Under the pieces are notes generated by a model. That model was given only the letters and a program-made list of their open reading frames with translations, did no database searches and was not told the origin of the DNA. From a virus: a stretch of DNA of 40,906 nucleotides. This document shows, piece by piece, positions 35,116 through 40,906 of this stretch (position 1 is the first letter of the stretch; every line of letters starts with the position of its first letter). Made by a program: the position numbers and the translations under genes. Location of the stretch: positions 1 to 40,906 of the IMG/VR virus record IMGVR_UViG_3300005838_000027. One strand, written 5' to 3'.

Positions 35116-35196
35116 TTATGTGAAAAACTTTCGCATTTTCGGTTGACTATACAAAAATTCTACTCCCTTGTCATTAATTAATTCTTTTTTTTTCAT
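35116..35196 (-). CDS. 26-aa micro-ORF coupling spike gene to next gene
   Basis: The ATG at 35196 overlaps the stop of the spike gene (TAATG). The frame ends 3 bp before the 149-aa gene start. The peptide is MKKKELINDKGVEFLYSQPK then MRKFFT, basic at both ends. No independent ribosome site is evident, so it would be made by re-initiation. It may be a real peptide or just a coupling frame; tail genes in this operon lie back to back, so a lone 80-bp untranslated gap would be unusual. Confidence 0.45.
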   Translation of the reverse strand: MKKKELINDKGVEFLYSQPKMRKFFT

Positions 35197-36323
35197 TACT
35201 CTACCACATTGTTTGGACTTTTTATTTGAGCCAAGGTGGATTTTAAACTTGCTAATATTGGTGCACCAGGTCCAACAATTACTGGTCCTGTTGGTGCTAA
35301 CAAACCAGTTTCAATTAATGTTAAGATATCATTTAATTTTGATTCAAGTATTGCTCCCAATACTATTGGTTCTGTTGCTTGAATACTACCAATCTTAGTT
35401 ACGGGAGATTCAATAACAACTTCTTTTGCTGCTGTTATAGAAATGTTATTGTTACTGAACAATCCAATATCTCCACCATTCTTTGTATTAAAAATAATTC
35501 TATCTGAACTTAGTAAAATGTTTTTACCCTCATATGGTGGTGGTGCTAATTGACTTGCAGTACCAGGTGTAAATTCTAATGGTTGATTAGTAGTGATATA
35601 TACACTCGAACCATCTGTATCGATTACTTCTTTGATTGGTACTTTTTTATCACCCTCTTTAGTTTGCCCGGCATTTAAAATAATATTTGGGGATTCCAGA
35701 TTTTCATTTTTAATATCACTACCCAATCTGATAGTGTTTCCAAATCTACCCTCAATAATAACATCACCCTCACTTGGTAAAATTTTTCTTGCATCAACAT
35801 CTGCTGTCATATAGTATCCGAGCTTTACTGAAGTGTCATCTTGTTCATTTGCAGTATCTATTTTTTCTGATACTAAGGTATCTTTTGATTTACCTTTACT
35901 CAATCCATGTTGTGTATTAAAATTTGGATTGCCAAAAAAGTTTATTTGGGTTGTATAAAATAATTGTCCAAGATACTTTACACCAATTACAATCTCACCA
36001 ATTATTGGTGTTGTTTGAATCTGTGGATTCAATGGTTTATAATCATTTAACTTATCAATGTTTAATCCAACTTCAGAAATTACAAACCTACCCTTTACCC
36101 CACCAAGATAAGTATAATCGGGCCCATCACTCCCTTGTGGGAAAGAGTTTTTTGTATCATCTAAATGTACCTCTAATATTTCTAAAGGTTCTAACTCATA
36201 AAACTTACCATCTTCAGATGATATTTCTTTTATTAATCGTAAAGTAGATTCAACATTTTGTACTCTATTACCCATGATTGGACCTGATTTAGTTCCAGCA
36301 TTTGGTTTTATATTATACGACAT
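35196..36323 (-). CDS. baseplate spike protein, gp5-like
   Basis: A 375-residue protein. The centre contains an OB-type region (YTYLGGVKGRFVISEVGLNI, IIGEIVIGVKYLGQ) and GDVIIEGRFGNTIRLGSD. A beta-helix-like repeat follows: ILLSSDRIIFNTKNGGDIGL, FSNNNISITAAKEVVIESPV, TKIGS. This order is the one seen in gp5/VgrG-type spikes. No lysozyme domain of the T4 gp5 type is visible. It is the second gene of the baseplate operon and shares one base with the upstream 126-aa gene. The spike would sit at the baseplate tip. The exact subfamily is uncertain. Confidence 0.7.
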   Translation of the reverse strand: MSYNIKPNAGTKSGPIMGNRVQNVESTLRLIKEISSEDGKFYELEPLEILEVHLDDTKNSFPQGSDGPDYTYLGGVKGRFVISEVGLNIDKLNDYKPLNPQIQTTPIIGEIVIGVKYLGQLFYTTQINFFGNPNFNTQHGLSKGKSKDTLVSEKIDTANEQDDTSVKLGYYMTADVDARKILPSEGDVIIEGRFGNTIRLGSDIKNENLESPNIILNAGQTKEGDKKVPIKEVIDTDGSSVYITTNQPLEFTPGTASQLAPPPYEGKNILLSSDRIIFNTKNGGDIGLFSNNNISITAAKEVVIESPVTKIGSIQATEPIVLGAILESKLNDILTLIETGLLAPTGPVIVGPGAPILASLKSTLAQIKSPNNVVE

Positions 36324-36703
36324 TAATTATCTAATTTTGCAGTTATGTTATCCGAATGGTCTTGAAGTTCCTCGACCGTACTTTGAATGTTACTCATTAA
36401 TTGTTCTTTTTCTCTATCACTCAACATAAAGTTATCATCATCATCACCTTTACTATTAGCAGTCGCCATTCTCTGTACAATGGTTGCTAACTTAACAAGT
36501 TGTTCATCATTCTTTACATTGATTTCCAAATACTCTTTTAGCATAGGAATTATCTGCACAGCGGTATCACCATCCTTGATGAACCCAACTACCTCTTTCA
36601 TTAGAACTTCTAATTGAATTTTGTTTTTGTTTGAGTTATCATAAATGTCTTTAAATACATCTGATAAAGTTTTTCCCTCGAATACTTCAAAGTCTATTGC
36701 CAT
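36323..36703 (-). CDS. hypothetical helical protein, first gene of the baseplate operon
   Basis: A 126-residue, mostly helical acidic protein (MAIDFEVFEGKTLSDVFKDI, VLMKEVVGFIKDGDTAVQII, QRMATANSKGDDDDNFM). The C-terminal half is Asp/Glu/Gln-rich (SDREKEQLMSNIQSTVEELQ) and could be a coiled coil. No membrane or enzyme motif is seen. It follows the 157-bp AT-rich promoter gap (36704-36860) and shares one base with the spike gene. In T4-like marine phages small genes at this position are often baseplate hub assembly proteins; here that is only a guess. Confidence 0.6.
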   Translation of the reverse strand: MAIDFEVFEGKTLSDVFKDIYDNSNKNKIQLEVLMKEVVGFIKDGDTAVQIIPMLKEYLEINVKNDEQLVKLATIVQRMATANSKGDDDDNFMLSDREKEQLMSNIQSTVEELQDHSDNITAKLDN

Positions 36704-36758
36704 AATTTTACCTATATTGTTACAATAATAAATATCAAATTCTTAAAAAATTGGTGTA

Positions 36759-36766
36759 TATAAATA
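36759..36766 (+). promoter_or_regulatory. T4-type late promoter TATAAATA for the 73-aa gene
   Basis: An exact TATAAATA lies on the plus strand within the AT-rich 157-bp gap, 94 bp upstream of the 73-aa ATG. The same stretch read on the minus strand gives TATATATTTATATA, so the opposite operon (126-aa gene onward) could share this region but lacks the exact motif. Together with the strong terminator downstream this points to a separate late transcript. Confidence 0.5.
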
Positions 36767-36860
36767 TATACCCAATGATTTTTCCTAATATATACAATAG
36801 TTATTATTTGTCGGTAAATAAACTCCGACTAATTGATTAACTAACGGGAGATATAACCAT

Positions 36861-37082
36861 ATGAAGGAAATCATAACACTCGTAAAAGGCTGGGTAGATG
36901 ACATTGCTCAACTACTTATGTCGTTTGTAGCCATTGGTGCGGTTTCTGAAGTAATATTCGGAAGCGGTATTTTCGGCGTTAATGTTATTGGTAACCTAAC
37001 AGCAATAATTAATAATTTTGGCGAATCAGGTTTCGCTGGATTAGTAGCTTTATTGCTGTTAGTGGGTTTATTCCGTAAGTAG
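36861..37082 (+). CDS. 73-aa small hydrophobic membrane protein
   Basis: One of two plus-strand genes. GGGAG lies 10 bases before the ATG. The first 12 residues are amphipathic (MKEIITLVKGWV). A hydrophobic helix is at about 15-37 (AQLLMSFVAIGAVSEVIFGSG), and a second at ~58-70 (GLVALLLLVGLF) ends in a basic RK. Between them are Asn/Gly-rich loops (VIGNLTAIINNFGES). It sits alone between its own late promoter and terminator, so it should be made independently and strongly late in infection. It could be a holin-like lysis protein, a membrane-associated virion component or a small host-membrane modulator. No family is recognised. Codon use is less AT-biased than neighbours. Confidence 0.75.
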   Translation: MKEIITLVKGWVDDIAQLLMSFVAIGAVSEVIFGSGIFGVNVIGNLTAIINNFGESGFAGLVALLLLVGLFRK

Positions 37083-37102
37083 TACTATATCGGATAGATA
37101 AT

Positions 37103-37133
37103 AAAGGGAGAGCTTATCCGGCTCTCCCTTTTT
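37103..37133. terminator. strong bidirectional intrinsic terminator
   Basis: AAAGGGAGAGC (37103-37113) pairs perfectly with GCTCTCCCTTT (37121-37131) around a 7-base loop. The T-run (37129-37133) follows on the plus strand, and a TTTATTAT on the minus strand. It lies 21 bp after the 73-aa gene stop. It also overlaps by 2 bases the stop of the convergent minus-strand cellulase gene, so one hairpin ends both transcripts. This is the clearest terminator in the window. Confidence 0.88.
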
Positions 37134-37944
37134 AGTTTATAAGAGATAAGGTTTTTTCAGCATCAAATCTACCAGCTTTTGGCCAACCATTTACGGCACC
37201 ATCACTTTCTCCTGGTGTTTTAATCCAAAGATAAGCATCACAACTTCTTGATGAAGTTCTGATAGTAGGCGGTTCACCAAGTTTCATATCTTGTGGATTA
37301 AATGTTTCCCATACTTCAGTACCATTCCTTGAAGTATCTATAATATAATTTAAATTGGTTCTATTGGAAACTTTATCACCCCAACGAATACATTTATCCG
37401 TTGTAACAAAGTTACTTACATTAACTGAAAAGCCTTTTATCTTATTATCATTAAAAAGATTTAAATAAGTAGAAGCATCTTTAACCTTTAACCAATTAGG
37501 ATGTCCTATATCAAGATAGAGTTCTGCACTACATTGAGATAAAAGTTTTAAAGATTTTCTGATTAACCTTGTTCGATTTGTTCGTTGAAAGAAATTCATC
37601 TTTCTCATATGTGGAATAGCATCAGGTTCGAATATTACTATTGGTTTATATGAACCAATACCTTTTACAATATCTCCAATATATTTTATATATTGTTTAT
37701 CAGATAAACCACCCTTTGAATGTCCACCTACATCTCTACCAGGTATAGCATATAAAACTATAATAGGTTGGTGTGGATGTGCTCTTCTACATAATCTTCG
37801 TATTCTTGTTGCGACTCGTTTGAGTGGTTTTTTAGGATTACTTATTATCCAAAAAGAATTTGGTTGTGATGTAATCGCTTTTAATTGTGGATATTCATCG
37901 GTATTTTTTTTCCGATAATCCCAATCTTGTTTATAGAGTTTCAC
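37132..37944 (-). CDS. glycoside hydrolase family 6 (cellulase: endoglucanase/cellobiohydrolase)
   Basis: A 270-residue GH6 catalytic domain without signal peptide or carbohydrate-binding module. Motifs in order: LYAIPGRDVGGHSKGG (64-79, Asp71 matching Trichoderma Cel6A D175), FEPDAI (105-110, Asp108 = catalytic acid D221), LYLDIGHPNWL (142-152, Asp145 = D263), GFSVNVSNF (171-179), IIDTSRNG (201-208) and DAYLWIKTPGESDG (236-249, Asp248 = D401). All four key Asp are kept, so activity on beta-1,4-glucan with inversion is expected. GH6 is inverting and known from actinobacteria, fungi and other bacteria. The ATG overlaps the gp55-like gene by 4 bp, so the two are coupled. The basic N-terminus (RRLCRRAHPH) is unusual. 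Without a signal it acts in the cytoplasm or after lysis. Confidence 0.93.
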   Translation of the reverse strand: MKLYKQDWDYRKKNTDEYPQLKAITSQPNSFWIISNPKKPLKRVATRIRRLCRRAHPHQPIIVLYAIPGRDVGGHSKGGLSDKQYIKYIGDIVKGIGSYKPIVIFEPDAIPHMRKMNFFQRTNRTRLIRKSLKLLSQCSAELYLDIGHPNWLKVKDASTYLNLFNDNKIKGFSVNVSNFVTTDKCIRWGDKVSNRTNLNYIIDTSRNGTEVWETFNPQDMKLGEPPTIRTSSRSCDAYLWIKTPGESDGAVNGWPKAGRFDAEKTLSLIN

Positions 37945-38663
37945 TCAAACCAACTACCAGTTCGTTTGGTATCAACTGAACCAGTAGTTAAATAAGCCTT
38001 GTGTAAATTATTATGATGTTTCTTCATCACATTAATTACACGAGTTATGTGTTGTGTATTAGAACCAGTCATCTCACGGATAAGAATGTATAATGCTTTC
38101 TTATTGAAATTATCAATATTATGTCTCATATCAATTAACTCCACTACAGAATTAGCAACATCCAAATCTTTCTTTCGTTTAAAGACTGTTGTTAAATTAT
38201 TTCTCCAATAATCTGCAAGTTGTTCTATATATTCCATTGCCATAGATTTAGATTCCGTACCTCGAAGCTCTCCGACCGGGTCTCTTTTATAATCCATTAC
38301 ATCTTCAGAATCATGTTGTTTCATCTTTTTGTAATTATTGTTGTTATGTAGAATCAAATAGTTCTTAGCAACAATACTGAAATAACTAAATGCTTTACCT
38401 TTACCCTCGGCAAACTTATGCATATTCATATATAGAAAACTTACTACCTCGTGAATAACATCTGTACTCGGAACATCAAAGTAATAAAACTTAAATGTAT
38501 GAATTATATTTTCTGCCAACTTCTCAAAAGGTGTTCTGATATGTTCATTGTAAATTCGTTCCCTCATATGTGGACGAGTTTCTTTATTGTGTCTAATGAT
38601 TGCGTCTTCTGTTCCTTGATGAAAGTAATATCGTGGTGATGTCTTTTTTGCTTTTGGTGGCAT
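37941..38663 (-). CDS. gp55: late transcription sigma factor, T4 gp55-like
   Basis: A 240-residue protein. The central region (HEVVSFLYMNMHKFAEGKGK, AFSYFSIVAKNYLILHNNNN, YKK; ~67-120) follows the sigma-70 region 2-like core seen in gp55-type factors. The N-terminus is basic and the C-terminal ~60 residues are helical and Lys-rich (HITRVINVMKKHHNNLHKAY). gp55 directs host RNA polymerase to TATAAATA late promoters with the sliding clamp. Two such promoters are seen in this window. The gene follows the 86-aa membrane protein immediately and overlaps the cellulase. Assignment is supported by motif and promoter, though I cannot align it. Confidence 0.8.
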   Translation of the reverse strand: MPPKAKKTSPRYYFHQGTEDAIIRHNKETRPHMRERIYNEHIRTPFEKLAENIIHTFKFYYFDVPSTDVIHEVVSFLYMNMHKFAEGKGKAFSYFSIVAKNYLILHNNNNYKKMKQHDSEDVMDYKRDPVGELRGTESKSMAMEYIEQLADYWRNNLTTVFKRKKDLDVANSVVELIDMRHNIDNFNKKALYILIREMTGSNTQHITRVINVMKKHHNNLHKAYLTTGSVDTKRTGSWFE

Positions 38664-38924
38664 TTATATATCCTCTTCTGTTATTTTATTTAAATCATTG
38701 ACGGTGTCTTTAATTGCTGTAAAGACTGTTCCGATTTCATCATCGGATTCAAACTTACCCTCAGAATCTAATTCTGCAAGTGTTCGTTGTGTTAAAATAA
38801 TCTGTGCTGAGAAGTTCTCAACCCAATCTTCTAATCTTTCTACTTTCTGTATTTGATTATATGTTGTCCAACTTAGTGTTATACAAATTATTACAAATAC
38901 CCCAAGCAATATTTCTACTACCAT
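38664..38924 (-). CDS. small single-TM protein in the gp55 operon
   Basis: An 86-residue protein with an N-terminal membrane helix (MVVEILLGVFVIICITLSWT). A charged helical part follows (TYNQIQKVERLEDWVENFSA) with an acidic tail (FESDDEIGTVFTAIKDTVND, LNKITEEDI). Its layout, short TM then helix with ...DEIG..F..IK, is common in marine T4-like phages beside the HD and sigma genes, from general knowledge. The Met overlaps the HD gene stop by one base. Function unknown. Confidence 0.7.
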   Translation of the reverse strand: MVVEILLGVFVIICITLSWTTYNQIQKVERLEDWVENFSAQIILTQRTLAELDSEGKFESDDEIGTVFTAIKDTVNDLNKITEEDI

Positions 38925-39697
38925 TATTTATCTCCAAACAACTCATTAAATAAATCTTTAGCATTTTCACCTTTAAGTTTAGTATCAACTTGCGTTGTAA
39001 CTGCATCTTTGATGTTACCAACTGATTTAGCAACTCGTTTAGTTTCTTTTTTATCTCCACGCTTCCACTCATCAGATTCTATAAATGTTGCCATCATATC
39101 TGCTTGGTGTAATATTCGTGATATATGACTTCGTAATCCAGTCTCTGGTAAGAACGTCATTAAGTATTTTTTATTTGCATCTTCATACATCCCATCTGTT
39201 AACAGTAAACCCATATATTCATTTTCTGTTAAAGGTATTTGAAAATGTTGAAGTAAATAAAATGCTCTATCCGTTACTGTCATATAAGGTAATTCGGGGT
39301 TGTGTGTATAAATCTTACCTTGATTCTTCCTATGCCAATCTGATTCATTTGGTATATAGTAATCATAATCTAAATTACCTACTTTACCTAAGTCGTGATG
39401 TAATGCGGCAAAGATTAATTCTTCATCTGTGAAATCAATTTCTGCTCCCTTTTCTTCCCACAACTTTTTTACTGATTGTGAGAAATCTACAATGTGTAAG
39501 ACGTGTTCTACATATCCACCCACCATAGCATTGTGATAATGTTCCTTTGCACTTGCTGGTGCTAACATCATCCTATCCTCGAAATAATCATACATCTTAT
39601 TTAATTTCTCAAGTCGTTCACCCGAGAAATTCATAGTGATAATATTTCGCAGTGAGTTGTAATTCTCTTGTATCTTTTCTGCTGTTAAACTCTTCAT
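38924..39697 (-). CDS. HD-domain phosphohydrolase
   Basis: A 257-residue protein of the HD superfamily: His65 in GGYVEHVLHIV, then ALHHDLGKVG (98-107) with the His-Asp pair at 101-102, and Asp200 in ILHQADMMA. HD domains hydrolyse nucleotides, cyclic dinucleotides or nucleic acids with two metals. Phage versions can act on cyclic nucleotide signals or on RNA ends. The substrate here is not decidable from sequence. It is the first gene of the operon after the sigma70-like promoter at 39731-39760. A four-codon frame (ATG at 39708, stop overlapping the start) lies between AGGAG and the start. Confidence 0.85.
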   Translation of the reverse strand: MKSLTAEKIQENYNSLRNIITMNFSGERLEKLNKMYDYFEDRMMLAPASAKEHYHNAMVGGYVEHVLHIVDFSQSVKKLWEEKGAEIDFTDEELIFAALHHDLGKVGNLDYDYYIPNESDWHRKNQGKIYTHNPELPYMTVTDRAFYLLQHFQIPLTENEYMGLLLTDGMYEDANKKYLMTFLPETGLRSHISRILHQADMMATFIESDEWKRGDKKETKRVAKSVGNIKDAVTTQVDTKLKGENAKDLFNELFGDK

Positions 39698-39730
39698 ATT
39701 ATTTTCATATCTCCTATTTTGGTTTGACTT

Positions 39731-39760
39731 AATATAAGACTTTTTTCATATATAAGTCAA
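39731..39760 (-). promoter_or_regulatory. sigma70-like promoter for the HD-gp55-GH6 operon
   Basis: On the minus strand, TTGACT (39760-39755) and TATATT (39736-39731) are 18 bp apart, close to the host consensus TTGACA and TATAAT. The start would be about 7 bp downstream, 25-30 bases before the HD gene ATG. The motif lies in the 72-bp gap after the PLP gene and has no TATAAATA. It would give host-polymerase-driven early/middle expression of the gene for the late sigma factor. Confidence 0.65.
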
Positions 39761-39769
39761 GTGTTTTTT

Positions 39770-40618
39770 TCATTTTATTGAATTTAAATAAGAACCGCCG
39801 ATATTCCAAAATAAGGTTTTACCTTTTAAGTTCTGTATATTATTCTCTAACCAATACCATTGTTTCTTGTCCCAAAATTCGTTACAATCAAATGGTACTT
39901 TATAGTCATCCATCATATCATCAAATGCATATGGTGATTTTTCGAGTAGTATGTTTTTTAAATCACCTGCGTGATTCTCATTTAAAATCTTTTTTGTTGA
40001 TGATAATGCACTCATCGTAATAGAATAAACTTTTCTTGATTCGTTATTTAGTTTCCACCAATCATCATTATATTCTAAAAACTCTTTTATTAATCCACTT
40101 GCAGTAACACCACTTCCAATACTAACTACAAGGTTATCATATTCCCTTTCTTCTAAAACTTCTTTCATCCTCTCACCCATATAGTTAACATATGTAGAAT
40201 GATTGAATGCGTATGGTAACATTTGCCAACCATTTTCTTTTGCTGTAGTGTTTAATTTGTTTTGCATAAATGCCATCATATTAGGTCTCATTGGATTTAA
40301 CTTACCACCATTACCTCGAACCTTTTCTATTAATATTTGTGGAAAAGCTTTTGAATCTGGATAAGATGAAATAAATTCCATATCATATTCTTTACACATC
40401 TGTGATAATACCCAACCTGTCCAACTTCCATAAACTGATAGGTGTGTTAGTGGTTTTGATTTATCAACTACATCACTTTCGAAAATTCTTCTAATACCTT
40501 CTATCTTTGCCCATCGTGGATATATAATCCCATCTCCAACTAAATCATCTCGTTTGACATCAACATCAACACCATTTAAAGTATATGTTTCTATTGGTGT
40601 ATTAAAATTTAAACCCAT
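39770..40618 (-). CDS. PLP-dependent enzyme, tryptophan synthase beta/ACC deaminase-like fold
   Basis: A 282-residue fold-II PLP enzyme. VKRDDLVGDG (21-30) is the KRDD(L)-type start seen in D-cysteine desulfhydrase and ACC deaminase. YPRWAKIEGIRR (33-44) supplies the likely PLP lysine (Lys38, replacing GNKxRK). SVYGSWTGW is the loop near the cofactor, and VVSIGSGVTASGLI is the phosphate-binding glycine loop. It is shorter than typical members (~330 residues). PLP enzymes of this type occur in phages that hypermodify bases, a known association; no base-hydroxylating or thymidylate-synthase-like gene is seen here. A small-molecule lyase is also possible. It overlaps the preceding gene by 10 bp. 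Confidence 0.75.
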   Translation of the reverse strand: MGLNFNTPIETYTLNGVDVDVKRDDLVGDGIIYPRWAKIEGIRRIFESDVVDKSKPLTHLSVYGSWTGWVLSQMCKEYDMEFISSYPDSKAFPQILIEKVRGNGGKLNPMRPNMMAFMQNKLNTTAKENGWQMLPYAFNHSTYVNYMGERMKEVLEEREYDNLVVSIGSGVTASGLIKEFLEYNDDWWKLNNESRKVYSITMSALSSTKKILNENHAGDLKNILLEKSPYAFDDMMDDYKVPFDCNEFWDKKQWYWLENNIQNLKGKTLFWNIGGSYLNSIK

Positions 40619-40902
40619 AAATCAAACCCACCAATAATCTTATTTGTTATCTCCACACCACCATCACTTATCGTAACTATAGAATCATTAGTATTATATT
40701 TACTCTCATACATACACTTCAGTGCAGTTTTAAATCTATTTGTTTGAAATCCAAATTTAGTTCTACCCTTAATAATCAATTTATCATTTTTAGTTGTAGT
40801 TGTATATCCATTTTCAGTAATAAACTTATCAAGTGCATTTTTATCAAACATATCAACCTTATATGGACTTAACCATGATATTGCATAAGCCATTGATTTC
40901 AA
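40609..40902 (-). CDS. 97-aa hypothetical protein, possibly 5'-truncated by the window edge
   Basis: The frame is open to the right edge, so the true start may be outside; the listed start is a TTG at 40902, while an ATG at 40893 (KSMAY...) has no ribosome site. The product contains AISWLSPYKVDMFDKNALDK and beta-type segments KLIIKGRTKFGFQTNRF and DSIVTISDGGVEITNKI. No membrane or signal segment is seen. It overlaps the PLP gene by 10 bp, so the two are coupled. Family unknown. Confidence 0.6.
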   Translation of the reverse strand: MKSMAYAISWLSPYKVDMFDKNALDKFITENGYTTTTKNDKLIIKGRTKFGFQTNRFKTALKCMYESKYNTNDSIVTISDGGVEITNKIIGGFDLWV

Positions 40903-40906
40903 TTTT

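Noticed and set aside
39085-39432. Plus-strand 115-aa frame
   Set aside because: Antisense to the HD-domain gene, whose catalytic motifs lie in exactly this stretch.
1-40906. Prophage or host-chromosome island
   Set aside because: No integrase, att-like repeats, tRNA or host housekeeping genes are seen; T9SS/CsgG-like genes lie between phage structural and replication operons on the same strand. A full-length genome would be needed to exclude it.

Overview
The window reads as part of a low-GC, T4-like (myovirus-type) bacteriophage genome of marine metagenomic character. T4-type families are recognisable: baseplate wedge gp6 and gp25, a gp5-like spike, a gp55-like late sigma factor, a DnaG/gp61-type primase and a gp47+gp46 recombination nuclease. 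Almost every gene is on the minus strand, with overlapping ends and AGGAG-type ribosome sites. The host is best guessed as a Gram-negative of the Bacteroidetes/Chlorobi/Marinimicrobia (FCB) type. The reason is that the phage carries a protein with a type IX secretion (T9SS) C-terminal sorting domain next to a PorV-family outer-membrane protein. No rRNA, tRNA, CRISPR array or insertion sequence was recognised.

Layout along the minus strand, from high to low coordinates. 40.9-39.8 kb: an unknown protein and a PLP-dependent enzyme. 39.8-37.1 kb: a sigma70-like promoter followed by a compact operon of HD hydrolase, small membrane protein, gp55-like sigma factor and a glycoside hydrolase family 6 (cellulase) enzyme, closed by a strong bidirectional terminator. 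37.1-36.8 kb: one plus-strand monocistron for a 73-aa membrane protein with its own T4-late-type promoter. 36.7-22.0 kb: the baseplate/tail structural operon (gp5-like, gp25, gp6, a 1674-aa protein with Hint and LamG-like domains, and a paralogous pair of structural proteins).

21.9-14.3 kb: an envelope module containing a secreted 877-aa T9SS-sorted protein with cohesin- and dockerin-like parts, a PorV-like barrel, a 19-aa peptide with nine cysteines, membrane/coiled-coil proteins, two CsgG-fold-like proteins (one a lipoprotein), another beta-barrel, holin-like and spanin-like candidates, two tiny basic proteins and an HExxH protein. 13.7-8.9 kb: replication/recombination genes (PD-(D/E)XK nuclease, primase, Mre11-Rad50 fusion). 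8.9-8.6 kb: a divergent plus-strand ribbon-helix-helix regulator whose upstream region holds four TAAGTAT sites overlapping a late promoter. 8.6-0 kb: a giant repetitive tail-fibre-type gene of at least 2869 codons that runs off the left edge.

How it fits together: the early/middle operon makes gp55, which would switch on late genes from TATAAATA promoters; two such elements are visible. The most unusual content is (i) the phage GH6 cellulase translationally coupled to gp55, (ii) the phage-encoded outer-membrane/T9SS surface module with the cysteine-rich micropeptide, (iii) the single-chain Mre11-Rad50, and (iv) the RHH-controlled switch at the tail-fibre promoter. All functional calls rest on motif reading; no database search was run.
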